Source of the DNA: Liopterus haemorrhoidalis
Taxonomy: Eukaryota; Arthropoda; Insecta; Coleoptera; Dytiscidae
Direction: 5' to 3'
NCBI GenBank assembly: GCA_963971575.1
Contig: OZ020611.1
Coordinates: 1,674,001-1,738,000 of the forward strand
DNA length: 64,000 nt
Both the position numbers and the translations under genes were made by a program. Positions 1-11,529 of the stretch are shown in pieces; the first letter of the stretch is position 1, and each line of letters opens with the position of its first letter. Under the pieces are notes generated by a model. It did no database searches. It saw only the letters and a program-made list of their open reading frames with translations, and was not told where the DNA came from.

Positions 1-840
1 ATTAAGGGTTGTTCAATTAAACTCAACATTTTAACTAACCTACTTTAATTACGATTAAGGTTTAAATATTTACACTAATTACAATAGACTTACAATTACG
101 TCGATACAGCTAAATCCAAATGAGACACACATTCGTACACACTAGACACACTTTACACCAAACACTAATTTAACCACTACATGTTTCTAAATATTGTCTC
201 TCCACTTTTTAGCTGGTCACTACACTAACGTTCATACGGAATTACATTGTTACTTTATTTCGACTCGCCCAAACACTCTAAATGTCTCTAACCCATGTCT
301 CTTAAAAAACCAACTCCAAAACATGGTCTTAACCATACGACGGCTTAAGCTGAACTTTTCTTAAAACATGACTGTCCTGGAATGCTTACTTCGCCCAACT
401 GTTAAATGTCATTTAACACCTCTTGATTATCTGTCTTGTACTATCTTAAAATTCATAATTTATTGGTGATAACTCAGATAAATATCCCAATCATCATATT
501 TATATCTCAGACAAAATTTAATTATTATTTATATGCTTATGGTTGACGTATATTTATTTAACACAATAATTTACGATTCACTTTTCATGTTACACTGACA
601 AAAGTGTCAAGTTGCAATAATAAACTATCTACCGTTATCTTAAATGCCCTTTCTAAGCAATAGATTATTTTTGTATCGTTTAACAGATTAAATATTTTAC
701 TCTAAGTGAATGATTATAATGAGTTTATTTATGTAATTTTATTTATGAAATAATACCAAAATTACCTCCCTTACAAGTCATCCAAACACGATATTGTTTT
801 AAACAATTACATGTATCCAATATTTGTGTTAGATTATTAA
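1..840. other. AT-rich stretch without a recognisable gene
   Basis: No open frame of coding character was seen on either strand. The sequence is AT-rich with many short T and A runs. The right edge runs into the reverse-transcriptase fragment that starts at about 841, so the part nearest 840 may be the 3' part of that element, but I could not align it with anything else in the window. Confidence 0.4.
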
Positions 841-1141
841 TAGTTAATAAAAAGAGTAGCGGTCCAAGATAGGATCTTTGAGGAACACCAGAAACCAGAG
901 TATAAGAAGAAGATCTAAAATTTTTATATTGCTGCCTTTCCTCTAGGTATGAGACAAACTATTCGCAGATCACGTCGGAGAGACCGCAATCAGTCAATGC
1001 TTTAAGGATTGCACTATGCAAAATTCTGCCGAATGCTTTCCTCATATCTAAGTACAAGTTGTCGGTCTGGTTACCCAAATCCATGTTACGAGCAATAAAA
1101 TTTGTTATATGTAAAAAATTAGTAACTGTGGACAAATCCAT
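841..1141 (-). pseudogene. Non-LTR reverse transcriptase fragment (jockey/CR1-like)
   Basis: Read on the minus strand, this encodes the middle of a LINE reverse transcriptase: a D-x-R-KAFGR-I-LH block, a Y-L-E-E-R-Q-Q block, and GVPQRSYLGPLLF, which corresponds to the G-x-PQGS-x-LGP-LF motif before the catalytic YADD. One in-frame TAG stands where a tryptophan is usual, between the DVICE and FVSYL parts. The fragment stops before the catalytic aspartates. It is a dead, truncated retrotransposon piece next to transposon copy A. Confidence 0.8.
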
Positions 1142-1163
1142 GTTGGTATGGAGTTATACATTA

Positions 1164-2330
1164 CACTGGTCAACACAATTTTTGCTGACTTAAATCTAAG
1201 ACTTGTTTCTTACTAATTTGGTGCTGCTGAACTCAAATATCACATCAGTTTTTGCGTACCACATCAGATTTTTGCTCTACAAAAAATACATATTTTCGGA
1301 CAAATAATGCTCCTATCGTTTAATTTTAGACGTCGATACTGTATTTGGTACAAATTTCGCGAACAATAAGGACTAAATAAATAGAAAATATTTTAAAAAT
1401 TTTATTTATAGTGAAAGAAAGAAAATGAGAACAGTTTTAATTACATTTTAATGCATTAGAGTGTTAAAATAAAAATACAAAATAATTTAAGGATTAAATG
1501 GTCGTTTGTAAGATCTTCTGGAGTGCATCATTCCCGATAAGTCTCTTTTAATACTCCAACAGTATTCAGCCATCATGTGAGTATCCCACCTTCCTTGATA
1601 ACGTCTCTCCATCTCTTTTAAATCCTGATGGAAACGTTCACCCTGTTCATCACTAACATCTCCAAGATTGACAGGAAATTTGTCAAGACTGTTTAAAAAA
1701 TTTCACGCTCATGTTGCACCCCAGATGATGATAATTTTCAATCAAATTTTCAACGACCTCCACATAGTTTTCGGCTTTTTTATTCTCAAGAAAATTTTTG
1801 ATGAGCGCCACGAAAGACTGCCATATCATCCATATCATCCATATGTACAGTGAAATGTGGATCATTCACTAATTTTCTAATTTGTGATCCGTCAAAAATG
1901 CCAGCTTTTAGCTTCTCATTACTGAGACTTTGAACTGTTTCAGATATATATTTGCTGTCAGGTACCTGCAACTAAGCCGTTTCTGGAAAACTTATTGAAC
2001 AACAAGTACAAACCTGAACATTTAATAGATGCAGCGGTCATACTAAGTACCTTACCCTTGACCTTGCAACTCCCGCCATTGTAAAAAGGTCTATAACAAG
2101 TACCTGCATGTAAGGCGTTCCTACGAAATATATTGGACAACAAAAGCGAAGTTGAAATTAAAGCAGACGTATACCAGAACGTGAAAAGATGAAAAAAGTC
2201 AAAATACGATAGAACAAAAATTTGACGTGATAGGCAGAAACTGTTAACATTTTTGAAATCAGCACCCCAAAATTAGTTAAAAACAAGTATCAGATCAGTC
2301 AGCAAAAAAAAGTTTAAATTTGTTGACCTG
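1164..2330 (-). mobile_element. TTA-type DNA transposon with FHQD protein, copy A
   Basis: The element begins with CACTGGTCAACA preceded by TTA, and its far end (about 2319-2330) is a decayed inverted copy, TGTTGACC. The sequence inside both ends, TTTTTGCTGA and the following 50 bases, is also shared in inverted order. On the minus strand, 1487-1972 encodes the C-terminal half of the element protein, with GDVSDEQGERFHQD, ERRYQGRW and MMAEYCWSIKRD blocks and a stop at 1487-1489. A frameshift splits it near 1680, and an unrelated or rearranged piece lies at about 1965-2160. The same protein and ends recur at 18544, 24038 and 61429. Probably non-autonomous. Confidence 0.75.
1487..1972 (-). pseudogene. 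FHQD-domain transposon protein remnant (copy A)
   Basis: The minus-strand translation reads, in order, SETVQSLSNEKLKAGIF, a DPHFTVHMDDM block, then after frame changes GERFHQD, MERRYQGRW, AEYCWSIKRD and a basic end RRSYKRPFNP followed by TAA. Copy B matches it almost residue for residue. The reading frame is broken at least twice, so no intact protein is made. The superfamily is not assigned; from memory, proteins of this type are common and unannotated in arthropod genomes. Confidence 0.7.
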
Positions 2331-3185
2331 TTCGAACACTTTAGCTGGAGTAGATAATATTGATATCGGTCTATAATTTTATATTAGGCGTTTATCCCCC
2401 GACTTAAAAATGGGACAAACCCGGGCGACAAACGATAGTAAATCAGTGATGCTTGTTTCAAAAATATTGGCTATACGACGACGTGGGAAAGCAGTTTCCC
2501 TTAGGAAAACTCCATGGCTTACCGTAACCTTTTATCAGTATCAACAGTTTCTCTACCGTACATACAGACATACAGACAGACAGACAGCTATATGGTCAAT
2601 TAAGTAGTGTACATTTGCTCGCCATAAAATTGGGAACATTTCCAAGATTGCATTTACAATAATGGGTTTTAATCAAAGGACGGAGCCAATAATATTCTAT
2701 ATCTCCAATTAATCATCTAGAATTTATTATGGTGACCTTCATTTTTACGTCCTAATAAATTCTCGTATGTCTAAGATGCATTAGTCAATAAAAATTCCAT
2801 TTGTATCCCGTGTCATGTCTTCAATAATTGAATGCTTTTCTATATTTGTATTAAAATATAACCTCTCAACGTATTTACATATTTTTCAGTGAGAGGCATG
2901 GGGTGGGAGACATCGAGTTGAAACATGAAATTTACATTTTCAAGCGTACATACAGCTCAGAGATTTATTGCATTTGACACTCGAAAGCAAAGGCGTTACT
3001 ACCAGACATGTACAGGGAGTTCAACTATATTAATTGTACTGCTTTAGAATGAAAACAGACGGAGCGATTGCGTCAAGTCGACCGTCGAATGGACAGCGGC
3101 TTCGATACTGTATTGTCAACTGACACTACCGATAGAGGCGCCACTGCATTGTACATCATGGCTGACGCAGATAGGATCAGTGATT
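2331..3185. other. Intergenic stretch with a short (CAGA)n run
   Basis: No gene was found. A short CAGACAGACAGACAG tract at about 2570-2587 follows sequence of the type that surrounds such tracts in the R and S repeats. A relatively G/C-rich segment at 3065-3175 has no recognisable protein similarity. Confidence 0.4.
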
Positions 3186-3212
3186 ATAATAACAATAATA
3201 ATAATAATAATA
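3186..3212. repeat. (AAT)n microsatellite, tail of a LINE copy
   Basis: This is a run of AAT/AAC triplets at the 3' end (minus sense) of the truncated LINE that follows. Seen from the minus strand it is an (ATT)n tail, and the same tail type appears at 3787-3822 on the neighbouring copy. Confidence 0.8.
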
Positions 3213-3775
3213 ATTTCTTTATTGACCAAATTAAAAAGTACAATATTGTTTTTAGTCAGTCAATACAAAATATAAATAAAAATACCGTCAATCCAAGAAG
3301 AGAAAATACACATATAATATTATTCAAAATAAATGAGAAAAACATTAAATTAAATACAAATTAGAAACAATTAAAAATAAATACAAAAGTCATTCAAATA
3401 CAGTCAAAAATTATTGAAACAGCAATCAGCAAAAATTATATTCAGGTACAATATAAACAAAAAAAATATAAATAAATTTGAAAATAAATAACAATTTAAA
3501 TAAATAAAATAAAATAAAATGTATCTATCTTTCAGATAAAGCTAAAAATTGAGATTAAAAAAGTCTGATAATTCATAAATTGGATTATCCGTTAAAACAT
3601 TTTTAATCTTAGACTTGAATTTGTGCCGATTTGAGCCACCTATTTGATTTCCTCTGGTACAAGCAGATACATTTTTGTGTGCATACAACAAACAATGATA
3701 AATATACAAGGACGGAAAAGTCATAATTTTAAGGTAGAAAAAATGTCTTTGCAATTCTGCGTGTAATAAGCTTTT
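3186..3775 (-). mobile_element. 5'-truncated LINE copy (first of three)
   Basis: On the minus strand 3542-3754 encodes a tail with FPSLYIYHCLLYAHKN and a following basic segment, matching the C-terminal end of the LINE protein at 3935-4797 (LPSLYIYQCVLYAYKN). About 350 bases of AT-rich 3' untranslated sequence and an (ATT)n tail follow. Only the last about 70 residues of the ORF remain, which is typical 5' truncation. The copy lies head-to-tail with the next copy. Confidence 0.7.
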
Positions 3776-3786
3776 ACCATTATGTC

Positions 3787-4797
3787 AACAGTAATAATAA
3801 TAACAATAATAATAATAATAATTTATTGACCATAATACAAAATAAAACATTGTTTTAGTCAGTCAAGCAATACAATACAAAGTACAAATACATGTTAATA
3901 AGGAGCAAAAATAAGGGGCAGTACATAAATAAATTTAAAATTTAACATTAAAAAATTCGTCAGTCGAGTAAAATGGGTTTCTAATTAAACATTCTTTTAC
4001 AGTTTTCTTGAAATGCAGGATTTTATATTCCTCTGGCAGAATATTGAAAAATTTTATGCTGTAATAATTAGAGGCATTGCGTGATTTAGTTAAACGTAAA
4101 AAGTTTGGATATATATGGTCTTTATTCCTAGTAGCATACGAGTGCATTCTGTCACCAGATGGCCATATATTTCTATTTTTATATGCATACAATACACACT
4201 GATAAATATAGAGGGAAGGTAATGTAATTATTTCTAATTCTTTAAATGCATTCTTACAGTCAGCTCTATAGTTAATTTTTGCTAAAATTCGAATAGCACG
4301 TCGTTGAAGGGAAAAAATTCTATTAGCTGAAGCAGAATGTCCCCAAGCTAGAAGAGCATAAGAAATATGTGACTGAAATAGGGCATAATATGATATTAAC
4401 ATTATTTCTTTTGAGACAGTATTGACCAGATTGCGAAAAAGAAATATAGTTTTGCAGATTTTTTTGGCAAGAATCTCTACGTGCTGATCCCTCTTAAGTG
4501 CAGTGTCAACATAAACACCCAGAAAAGCAACAGAAGCAGGATTTGAAAAATTATGGTTTTTACAACTAATTAAGAGGTTTTGAGTTTTCGAATTATTGAG
4601 AGATAATTCGTTCGAAAGAAACCAGTCATTTGCTTTTTCAATGATTATATTATTTTCATTTATTAAATTTAATGATAGTGAGTGAGAGATTATGGTGGTA
4701 TCATCTGCATATAAAATACAATCATTTTCAATGCAATTGGAGAAATCGTTTACGTAGATTAGAAATAGAAGTGGTCCTAAAATAGATCCTTGTAATC
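3787..4797 (-). mobile_element. 5'-truncated LINE copy with intact YADD block (second of three)
   Basis: On the minus strand one open frame runs from 4797 to 3935, about 286 codons. It starts inside the reverse transcriptase at QGSILGPLLFLIYVND, has the catalytic ILYADDTT block at about 4700, then a FLGVYVD block and the C-terminal region with RRAIRILAK and LPSLYIYQC. The jockey/CR1 type is the best fit. There is no ORF1 and no endonuclease. The frame is uninterrupted, so this copy is younger than its neighbours. It ends in an (ATT)n tail at 3787-3822. Confidence 0.85.
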
Positions 4798-5252
4798 ACC
4801 TTTGATAAATTTCTGATTAAATAAATGATCTTAAACAGTTTACTACTTAGAATATCAACATGTTTGTCCCATTTAAGATAATGATCAACATATACACCTA
4901 AAAATTTAACATATTCTGGGTTATCAATTCGTAGTTTTTTGTGGTAATAAGCAAGAGTTGAGTTTTTTTCGGAGTTCAATGTTAATTTATTAGAAATAAA
5001 CCATAAATTATCATTTTCTTGCAGGGTAATATTTTCATCAAAAATTTTGCGAAAAGATTTTGACCTGATAACTAAAGTGGTATAATCTACATATAAAATT
5101 GATTTTGTGGCAATATTGTTCGAGAGATCATTGATATAAATTAAGAACAACAAAGGGCCCAGTACAGATCGTTGAGGAACACTAAATTCAACGGGTAAAA
5201 CATCAGATTTTTTATTATCAACATTATAACTGTTTTCTATTTAATAAATAGT
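4798..5252 (-). mobile_element. LINE reverse transcriptase fragment (third of three)
   Basis: The minus strand encodes a second version of the same reverse-transcriptase segment: SVPQRSVLGPLLFLIYINDL, then ILYVDYTTL where YADDTT is expected, then LGVYVDHYLKWDKH. The catalytic Y-A-D-D is changed to Y-V-D-Y, so it is inactive. Its 3' part is missing: at about 4796 it runs directly into the QGSILG of the neighbouring copy. Confidence 0.75.
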
Positions 5253-6084
5253 ACAATAAATGTAATACAACGACAAATATGCAACTAGCGCGTTGTTTGC
5301 TTTATCTGCGGTGCGATCCAATACACGGTTACTTTTAATGCGTGCATCTCCGTATGCTGCAAAAGACCTCACATGGCCTTTAAAACTGTTGAACGACAAA
5401 AAAAAATCATAGTGCGCACTAGCCCTTACTTTCTGAATATCCGTAGTACATTTATTTTGGGATAATCCATGTGTTTTTTATGATTTTTATCTAAATCTCC
5501 CCAATATTATGGTTCAATTGGATGAATGTTTAGAAACCCTGCTGTATTCGTTAGATTGAAGCTTACCAAAGCTGAGCATTAGTACTTAATAGGAGACTTA
5601 TAAAGTAGGGCTTTTTGGATGAACACACGGGGCTTTATGGAAGATACACGGCGAGCTTATTTAATGCTATAAAGACCCTAATAACAATAGCACGCAGGGT
5701 CTACAATAACATCTTTTCATCGTTTTGTTTCCTAAATAACTTCCAACAAAACATTTTTTTTTAAAGAATGTTTAAAATATTTTTAAAATGTTTTCTTTAG
5801 AAACGTTTTTGTCTGAAATTTATGTGAAGATAAAAAGTTAAAAGGCTAAATAAACTTTATACTGTTTTCTGAAATAATTTTATAAAAGAATATATCTCAT
5901 CTTGTCCACTCTCAATCGAGATGACTTTTAGGTTTACTCAAGCACACCGGAACAGCCTGGAGATAAGAAGGGATACTAATACCTTTATTCTGTAACAAAT
6001 ATTTTAAGTTTACTGGCGGTGATTAAATAAAAAGGTCAGGTTTTGTTCCATCTTATAAAATATCTGGTTAGAAATTTAACATAA
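5253..6084. other. AT-rich stretch without a recognisable gene
   Basis: No coding segment was recognised on either strand. Poly-T and poly-A runs are common, and nothing repeats elsewhere in the window as far as I can see. Confidence 0.4.
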
Positions 6085-7734
6085 CCCAGCAAACATTTTT
6101 ATCCGGACCAGTACTGGTAAAGCACATACTCGCCGGCATTGAAAGTAATGGGCCAGTGCTGGCATTTCGTACTGGGCCAGTACCCCGGTGTCCCGCGGCC
6201 CTTAGCTGGCCCATTGATGTATCAGTTGCTGGCCCAGCAACGGTAAAGTGCATTGAAAGTAATGGGCCAGTGCTGGCATTTCGCACTGGCCCAGTGCTGG
6301 CATTTCGCATTGGTCCAGTGCTGGCATTTTGCACTGGGCCAGTACCCCGGTGTCCCCGTGGCCGTTAGCTGCCCCATTGATGTATCATTTGCTGGCCCAG
6401 CAACGGTAAAGTGCAAAATAATCGTATTAGTTGCAAGATTTATTTCTGACAGACTAGTGCTTATATTATACCCACTCTCTAGTGTTTCAAATGTAATATA
6501 TGTGTACTTACCCAGTATTAAAATAAATTAATGGTTAGGTGCAAAATAAATACTCATTTGGCCATTTTCACCATCGTTGAATAAATTTATTTAAAAAGTA
6601 AAGTTGACAATATCGCATCGGTTTTAAACTCTTAATGAAGAAATTAACATTACTGTCAATAGAATGATGCGATATTGTTAACTTAAGTTGTTAAATAAAT
6701 TTATTGAACGATGGTAAAACTGGCCGATTGTAAATTGAATTAACAGTTATAATTTATTGATTTATTTATAAATATTAAATAAATATAATTTCAGGAATAA
6801 CAGGAATTAGTTTATTTAATTTATTAATTTAATGAAGAATTTTAAGAAAATGGTTTTCTGCCATTTCGGTCAAACCAATTGCATCCTAAAGATAAGGGGT
6901 GACTAATAATTTTCGCCAATATTCGTCTTGTATTATCTACCACATCTTTTCCCCCTGACTTGAAGAGTGCCAACCTAAAGAAATCATACTTGTTAAAATA
7001 AATTCAATAAACAAATTTTATAAGCATTAATGCTATAAGCTGTTCACTTTTGTAAGAACAAACTAGATCTGGTTATTTTGGTGATTTTTATAGTGTATTA
7101 CTGACTTTTAGAAACTTGGTTATATTGTAAAAAAAGCTTTACAGTTTTTGATTAAGTTTGTATTATTTTAGGTTAGTATTATATTTACAAAATATTTATC
7201 ATGTCACTATTCAAAATGAAATATGACAAATTATATTTTTTAAATGACATATTTATAATCTTGTATCAGATTTATTAATAATTGAAAATTTTATTACATG
7301 AAAAAAACTATGATTGAACTAAACTAAAAATTAAACAATTTAATATGAAACAGTTTGTGTAAACTACGTCCTTAAATCTAACAAAACACACACAAATCAC
7401 AATAAAAAACTGTATAATCTTGATAAACTGTCCACCAACACGTTCCAACTTGTACTCACAGAATATCACTTGTACCGACCCTCGAAGGCCACGCCATTAG
7501 GGTGTTTTATGACTAAGAACGATCATAAGCACTGGCCCGCTAGAAATAATCTTGGATTAATACAAATAAGGAATGCTTATAAAATGCTGGTAAAGTACTT
7601 CGTATAGGCGGAGTCCGAAATACAAATGTGAAGTACATTATTAATACTGGCGTTGCACTTACTTTTGGTGCCAGCAATGTACCAGCGTAAAAGCAGTTTG
7701 CCGGCATTCGGCCGTTAGTTCAATGTTTGCTGGG
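6085..7734. mobile_element. CCCAGC-ended foldback DNA element, copy 1
   Basis: The ends are inverted: CCCAGCAAACATT at the left and AATGTTTGCTGGG at the right. The element is flanked on both sides by AACATAA (6078-6084 and 7735-7741), a 7-bp target duplication (8 bp if the end is placed one base differently). The left 330 bp hold several copies of a G/C-rich word, GGGCCAGTGCTGGCATTTCG, and the motif GGCCCAG in both orientations. No transposase frame is present; the short peptides from this part are translations of the minisatellite. The superfamily is uncertain. Confidence 0.75.
6565..6722. mobile_element. Nested palindromic MITE, copy 1
   Basis: The inverted arms contain CATCGTTGAATAAATTTATT near 6575 and the complementary string ending CAACGATGG near 6714, with a second inverted pair CAATATCGCATC / GATGCGATATTG inside. 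The whole is about 150 bp. The same palindrome sits at the equivalent place in the second foldback copy, so it was present before that element duplicated. Confidence 0.65.
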
Positions 7735-7745
7735 AACATAACCTT

Positions 7746-9610
7746 CCCAGCAAACATTTTTATACGGGCCAGTACTGTTGAACCACATACTCCCCGGCAT
7801 TGAAAGTAATGGGCCAGTGCTGTCATTTCGCACTGGGCCAGTACCCCGGTGTCCCCGTGGCCCTTAGCTGGGCCATTGATGTATCAATTGCTGACCCAGC
7901 AGCGGTAAAGTGCAAAATAATCGCATTAGTTGCAAGATTTATTTCTGACGGACCAGTGCTTATCTTATACCCACTCTCTAGTATTTTAAATGTAATATAT
8001 GTGTACTTGCCCAGTATTAAAATAAATTAATGGTTAGGTGCAAAATAAATACTCATTTGGCCATTTTCACCATCGTTGAATAAATTTATTTAACAAATAA
8101 AGTTGACAATATCGCATCGGTTTTAAACTATTAATGAAGAAATTAACATTGCTGTCAATAGAATGATGCGATATTGTTAACTTAAGTTGTTAAATAAATT
8201 TATTCAACGATGGTAAAACTGGCCGATTGTAAATTGTATTAACAGTTATAATTTATTGATTTATTTATAAATATTAAATAAATATAATTTCAGGAATAAC
8301 AGGAATTAGTTTATTTAATTTATTAATTTAAAGAAGAATTTTAAGAAAATGGTTTTCTACCATTTCGGCCAAACCAATTGCATTCTAAAGATAAGGGGTG
8401 ACTAATAATTTTCGCCAATATTCGTCTTGTATTGTCTACCACATCTTTTTCCCCTGACTTGAAGAGTGCCAACCTAAAGAAATCATACTTGTTAAAATAA
8501 ATTCAATAATCAAATTTTATAAGCATTAATGCTATAAGCTGTTCACTTTTATAAGAACTAGATCTGGTTATTTTGGTGATTTTTATAGTGTGTTACTTAC
8601 TTTTAGAAACTTGGTTATATTGTAAAAAAAGCTTTACAGTTTTGGATTAAGTTTGTATTATTTTATGTTAGAATTATATTTACAAAATATTTAAGATGTC
8701 ACTATTCAAAATGAAATATGACAAATTATATTTTTTAAATGACATATTTATAATCTTGTAACAGATTTATTAATATTTGAAAATTTTATTACATGAAAAA
8801 AACTATGATTGAACTAAACTAAAAATTAAACAATTTAACATGAAACAGTTAGTGTAAACTATGTCCTTAAATCTAACAAAACACACACAAATCACAATAA
8901 AAAACTGTATAATGCGCTCACAAAACAATAACTATTTAAATACACATCTTGACAAACTGTACACCAACACGTCTCAACATGTAATGGCTAACCCTCGAAG
9001 GCCACGCCGTTAGGGCGTTTTATGGCTAAAGAACTATGACACTTTTCAAATTATTACATTCAAAAAAAGTTTAGTTTTAAGCAAAAAGTATGAGTGAAGA
9101 AGAGACGATAGCTGTGTAAAACAATAATTTATCGACTTTATTAGAATAAAAAAGGATAGAAAAGTTGCTTAAAAAAATTTTAAAACAAAAGTAAAATGTA
9201 ACATAAGCACTGATCCGTTAGAAATAATCTTGCAACTAAAGCGATTATTTTGTACTTACCGTTGCTGGACCGGCAACTGATACATCAATGGCCCATTGAT
9301 GGCCCAGCTAACGGTCACCGGAACACCGGGGTACTGGCCCAGTGCGAAATGACAGCACTGGCCCATTACTTTCAATGCCGGGGAGTATGTGCTTCAACAG
9401 TACTGGCCCGTATAAAAAATGTTTGCTTGGATTAATACAAATAAGGAGTGCTTATAAAATGCTGGTAAAGTACTTCGTATAGGCGGAGTGCGAAATAAAA
9501 ATGTGAAGTACATTATTAATACTGGCGTTGCACTTACTTTTGGTGCCAGCAATTTACCAGCAGTAAAAGCAGTTTGCCGGCATTCGACCGTTAGTTGAAT
9601 GTTTGCTGGG
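7746..9610. mobile_element. CCCAGC-ended foldback DNA element, copy 2
   Basis: This copy lies four bases after the target duplication of copy 1, in the same orientation and with the same ends. It aligns with copy 1 over almost its whole length but carries an additional block at about 9223-9431 that is an inverted copy of its own left 200 bp, down to a near-complete terminal string at about 9421-9431. The left end can therefore pair with that block to form a long foldback. No target duplication is visible around this copy. No transposase is encoded. Confidence 0.7.
8066..8222. mobile_element. Nested palindromic MITE, copy 2
   Basis: This is the same palindrome as at 6565-6722: arms CATCGTTGAATAAATTTATT and its complement, with an inner pair CAATATCGCATC / GATGCGATATTG. 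The few base differences from copy 1 are scattered, as expected for two copies diverging after duplication. Confidence 0.65.
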
Positions 9611-10419
9611 AAACTATTAGTTACGTCGCCAAACTTGCTAGCAAGCAATCCCATCCAGCCTACCCTTACATATTTAAAACAGGCTACCAAATAATCAACC
9701 CTTAACACAAAACTCCACTTCAAGCCAAAATATTCAATATCTTAATCCAACTATGCCCAAACCCACATGCAATTTTGGGTTTCGGTTAAGGTTCTGTCAT
9801 TTTAGTGGGGTTTTTGAAGTTCCAGGGTTCGTTCAAATTCGATTTTTCGGCTATGGTCCTACCTACGAAATCTTAACGAAATAAAAGTACTAAATCAAGT
9901 AAAATGAAGCAGATTTCAATGTTGTGTGTTATTTATTCATCCCCGTATCTAAACTGCAGTTAAAATCACGCAGTTTAGAGTAGAGTTCAATCCATGTAAA
10001 CGTAGAATTTTATTATCGTAAAAAGTAAATGTATTGTAATGAGTGGGTAGTTGTATAAGAAGGAAGCCGTGAGTGCTGAATGTTGACTGCTGAGTGCCGC
10101 TGAGTGCTGACTCAGCGCCACTAAAGCTCAGCGGGACAGACCTTTTGCTTGTTCTCTGATTGAAAAGGTTTCGAAACTGTAGCCGCGACATTTCCAAGTC
10201 TAATCACTAACCTTTTTTTTTCAAAGAGAGCTTTTTTGATAAAATTAAATTCTTTATTTAATTCTGAAGGCAATTCTTGGCAGAAAAATGATGAAATAAT
10301 CATAGAATGGACTTTGAACTTTCTTTAAACATATGCAGGATGCTCAGGAGGAATTTGTTAAACTGCCAGTGTATTCCTTTATTAATTTGAAGCAAAAATC
10401 TATATAAAGGTCAGTTTTT
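9611..10419. other. Intergenic stretch without a recognisable gene
   Basis: A short stretch at 10060-10135 repeats the word GAGTGCTGA / GAGTGCCGC several times. No exon-like segment with plausible splice sites and protein similarity was recognised. Confidence 0.4.
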
Positions 10420-11478
10420 AGGGTTTAGTAAGTATGGCCACCAAAAAACTCTTAAAACGTCACTCATGTGTCTGTCTGTCAGTCTGTATGGCAGAAATTG
10501 TAGCCAAACGACCAAACATAAAAAATTGAAATTTGGCACACTTGTACAACTTTTTGACCCACATATAGGAAAAATACTGAGAGTTAAAAAACACATCTCG
10601 AGATAAATATAAATATAAATATACCAAATGAAATTTCTTAATACTTGGATCAACAAACAAATTTTTATTTTTGTAAAATCAGTTTTTTTTATTGGAATTT
10701 TGTCCCACATCGTGTAGCCCAGATGGTTTAAGCTAAAAATCTGAAAAAATTCTAAGTAATGTACATTGGTGTGAACCGGAATAGTACAACAGGAATTTTT
10801 GATCAGATTATGTTTCCGAAAAATAACGCATTTTTTGTGTTTTTTGCTTGACAATGTACACAAGTTATAGTTATATAACACACTATACTAGAAGGAGTAT
10901 CCTGGTCTAATGGTTAGCTTGCTCGCTTGCTACGCAAACAAGGGTTCGCTCCCGGGCTAAGAAGATTATTTTTTGTTTTTTTTTTCCATTTTTATTTTAT
11001 CATTTTGAAAAAATTCTAATTATGTTTTGGCAAATGTTGCATTTAATTTTTAAGAGCGTAAATTTAATAACCAGGAATTGTTGGAATTATATTTTCATTC
11101 TATGTGTCATGTATACGAAACCACAGCAGCGGAGCATATGACTTAAAACAACCAATGGAAGCCATTGGCGCAATTTTCAAAATCTTAATGAACCTTGCTA
11201 TATATATAAAAAAAAAAAAAATACTGCACATATTTGTTTCTAAATATGTGCACTAAATAATGGTATTAGGTATTCGAATTAAAATTAACAATAAAATATT
11301 TTAACATAAAATTTGTTTTTAAAGCTCTTAGATTAACAGACGATAAATTATTTTAAAAATATCGTTCTTTTTGCCGTGATTACTACAAAGCAAAATTTGT
11401 CCTATACTCTCAGCATGGCGCCTTCACTTATTATATACCTGCGAAATCCCGAAGTGTGTGAAAATTCACACTTCACAT
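10420..11478 (+). repeat. R repeat, copy 1
   Basis: This is a member of a 1.0-1.1 kb interspersed family seen throughout the window. It starts AGGGTTTAGTAAGTAT (family consensus AGGGTTTTGTAGGTAT), has a short TCTGTCTGTC microsatellite near 10470, then conserved blocks including TGTACATTGGTGTGAACCGG near 10760. A tRNA-like cassette at 10894-10960 follows, then poly-T and the shared right half. It ends ATACCTGCGAAATCCC followed by a GTGTGAAAATTCACAC palindrome and TTCACAT. Both ends carry an inverted GGGTTTTG-type word. No protein is encoded. Confidence 0.8.
10894..10960 (+). other. tRNA-like Pol III cassette type 1 inside R copy 1
   Basis: The A box TGGTCTAATGG (10903-10913) fits TRGYNNARNNG, and the B box GGTTCGCTCCC (10943-10953) differs from the consensus by one base. 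A T-run follows within about 20 bases and could terminate Pol III. I do not call it a functional tRNA: the acceptor ends do not pair. The cassette sequence differs from those in other R copies although both flanks are shared. Confidence 0.6.
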
Positions 11479-11529
11479 AAATTTTTCTTAAATATATTAT
11501 TGATATATGTGTCTATAATTATGCTGTCA

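Noticed and set aside
6068..6531. Several overlapping frames with repeated NASTGP, FRTGPVLA or CWHFAL words
   Set aside because: They are the different frames of the GGGCCAGTGCTGG minisatellite in foldback copy 1.
10894..10960. Genuine tRNA gene
   Set aside because: A and B boxes are good, but the acceptor stem does not pair and the T stem is short. It is better described as a tRNA-like cassette of repeat R.
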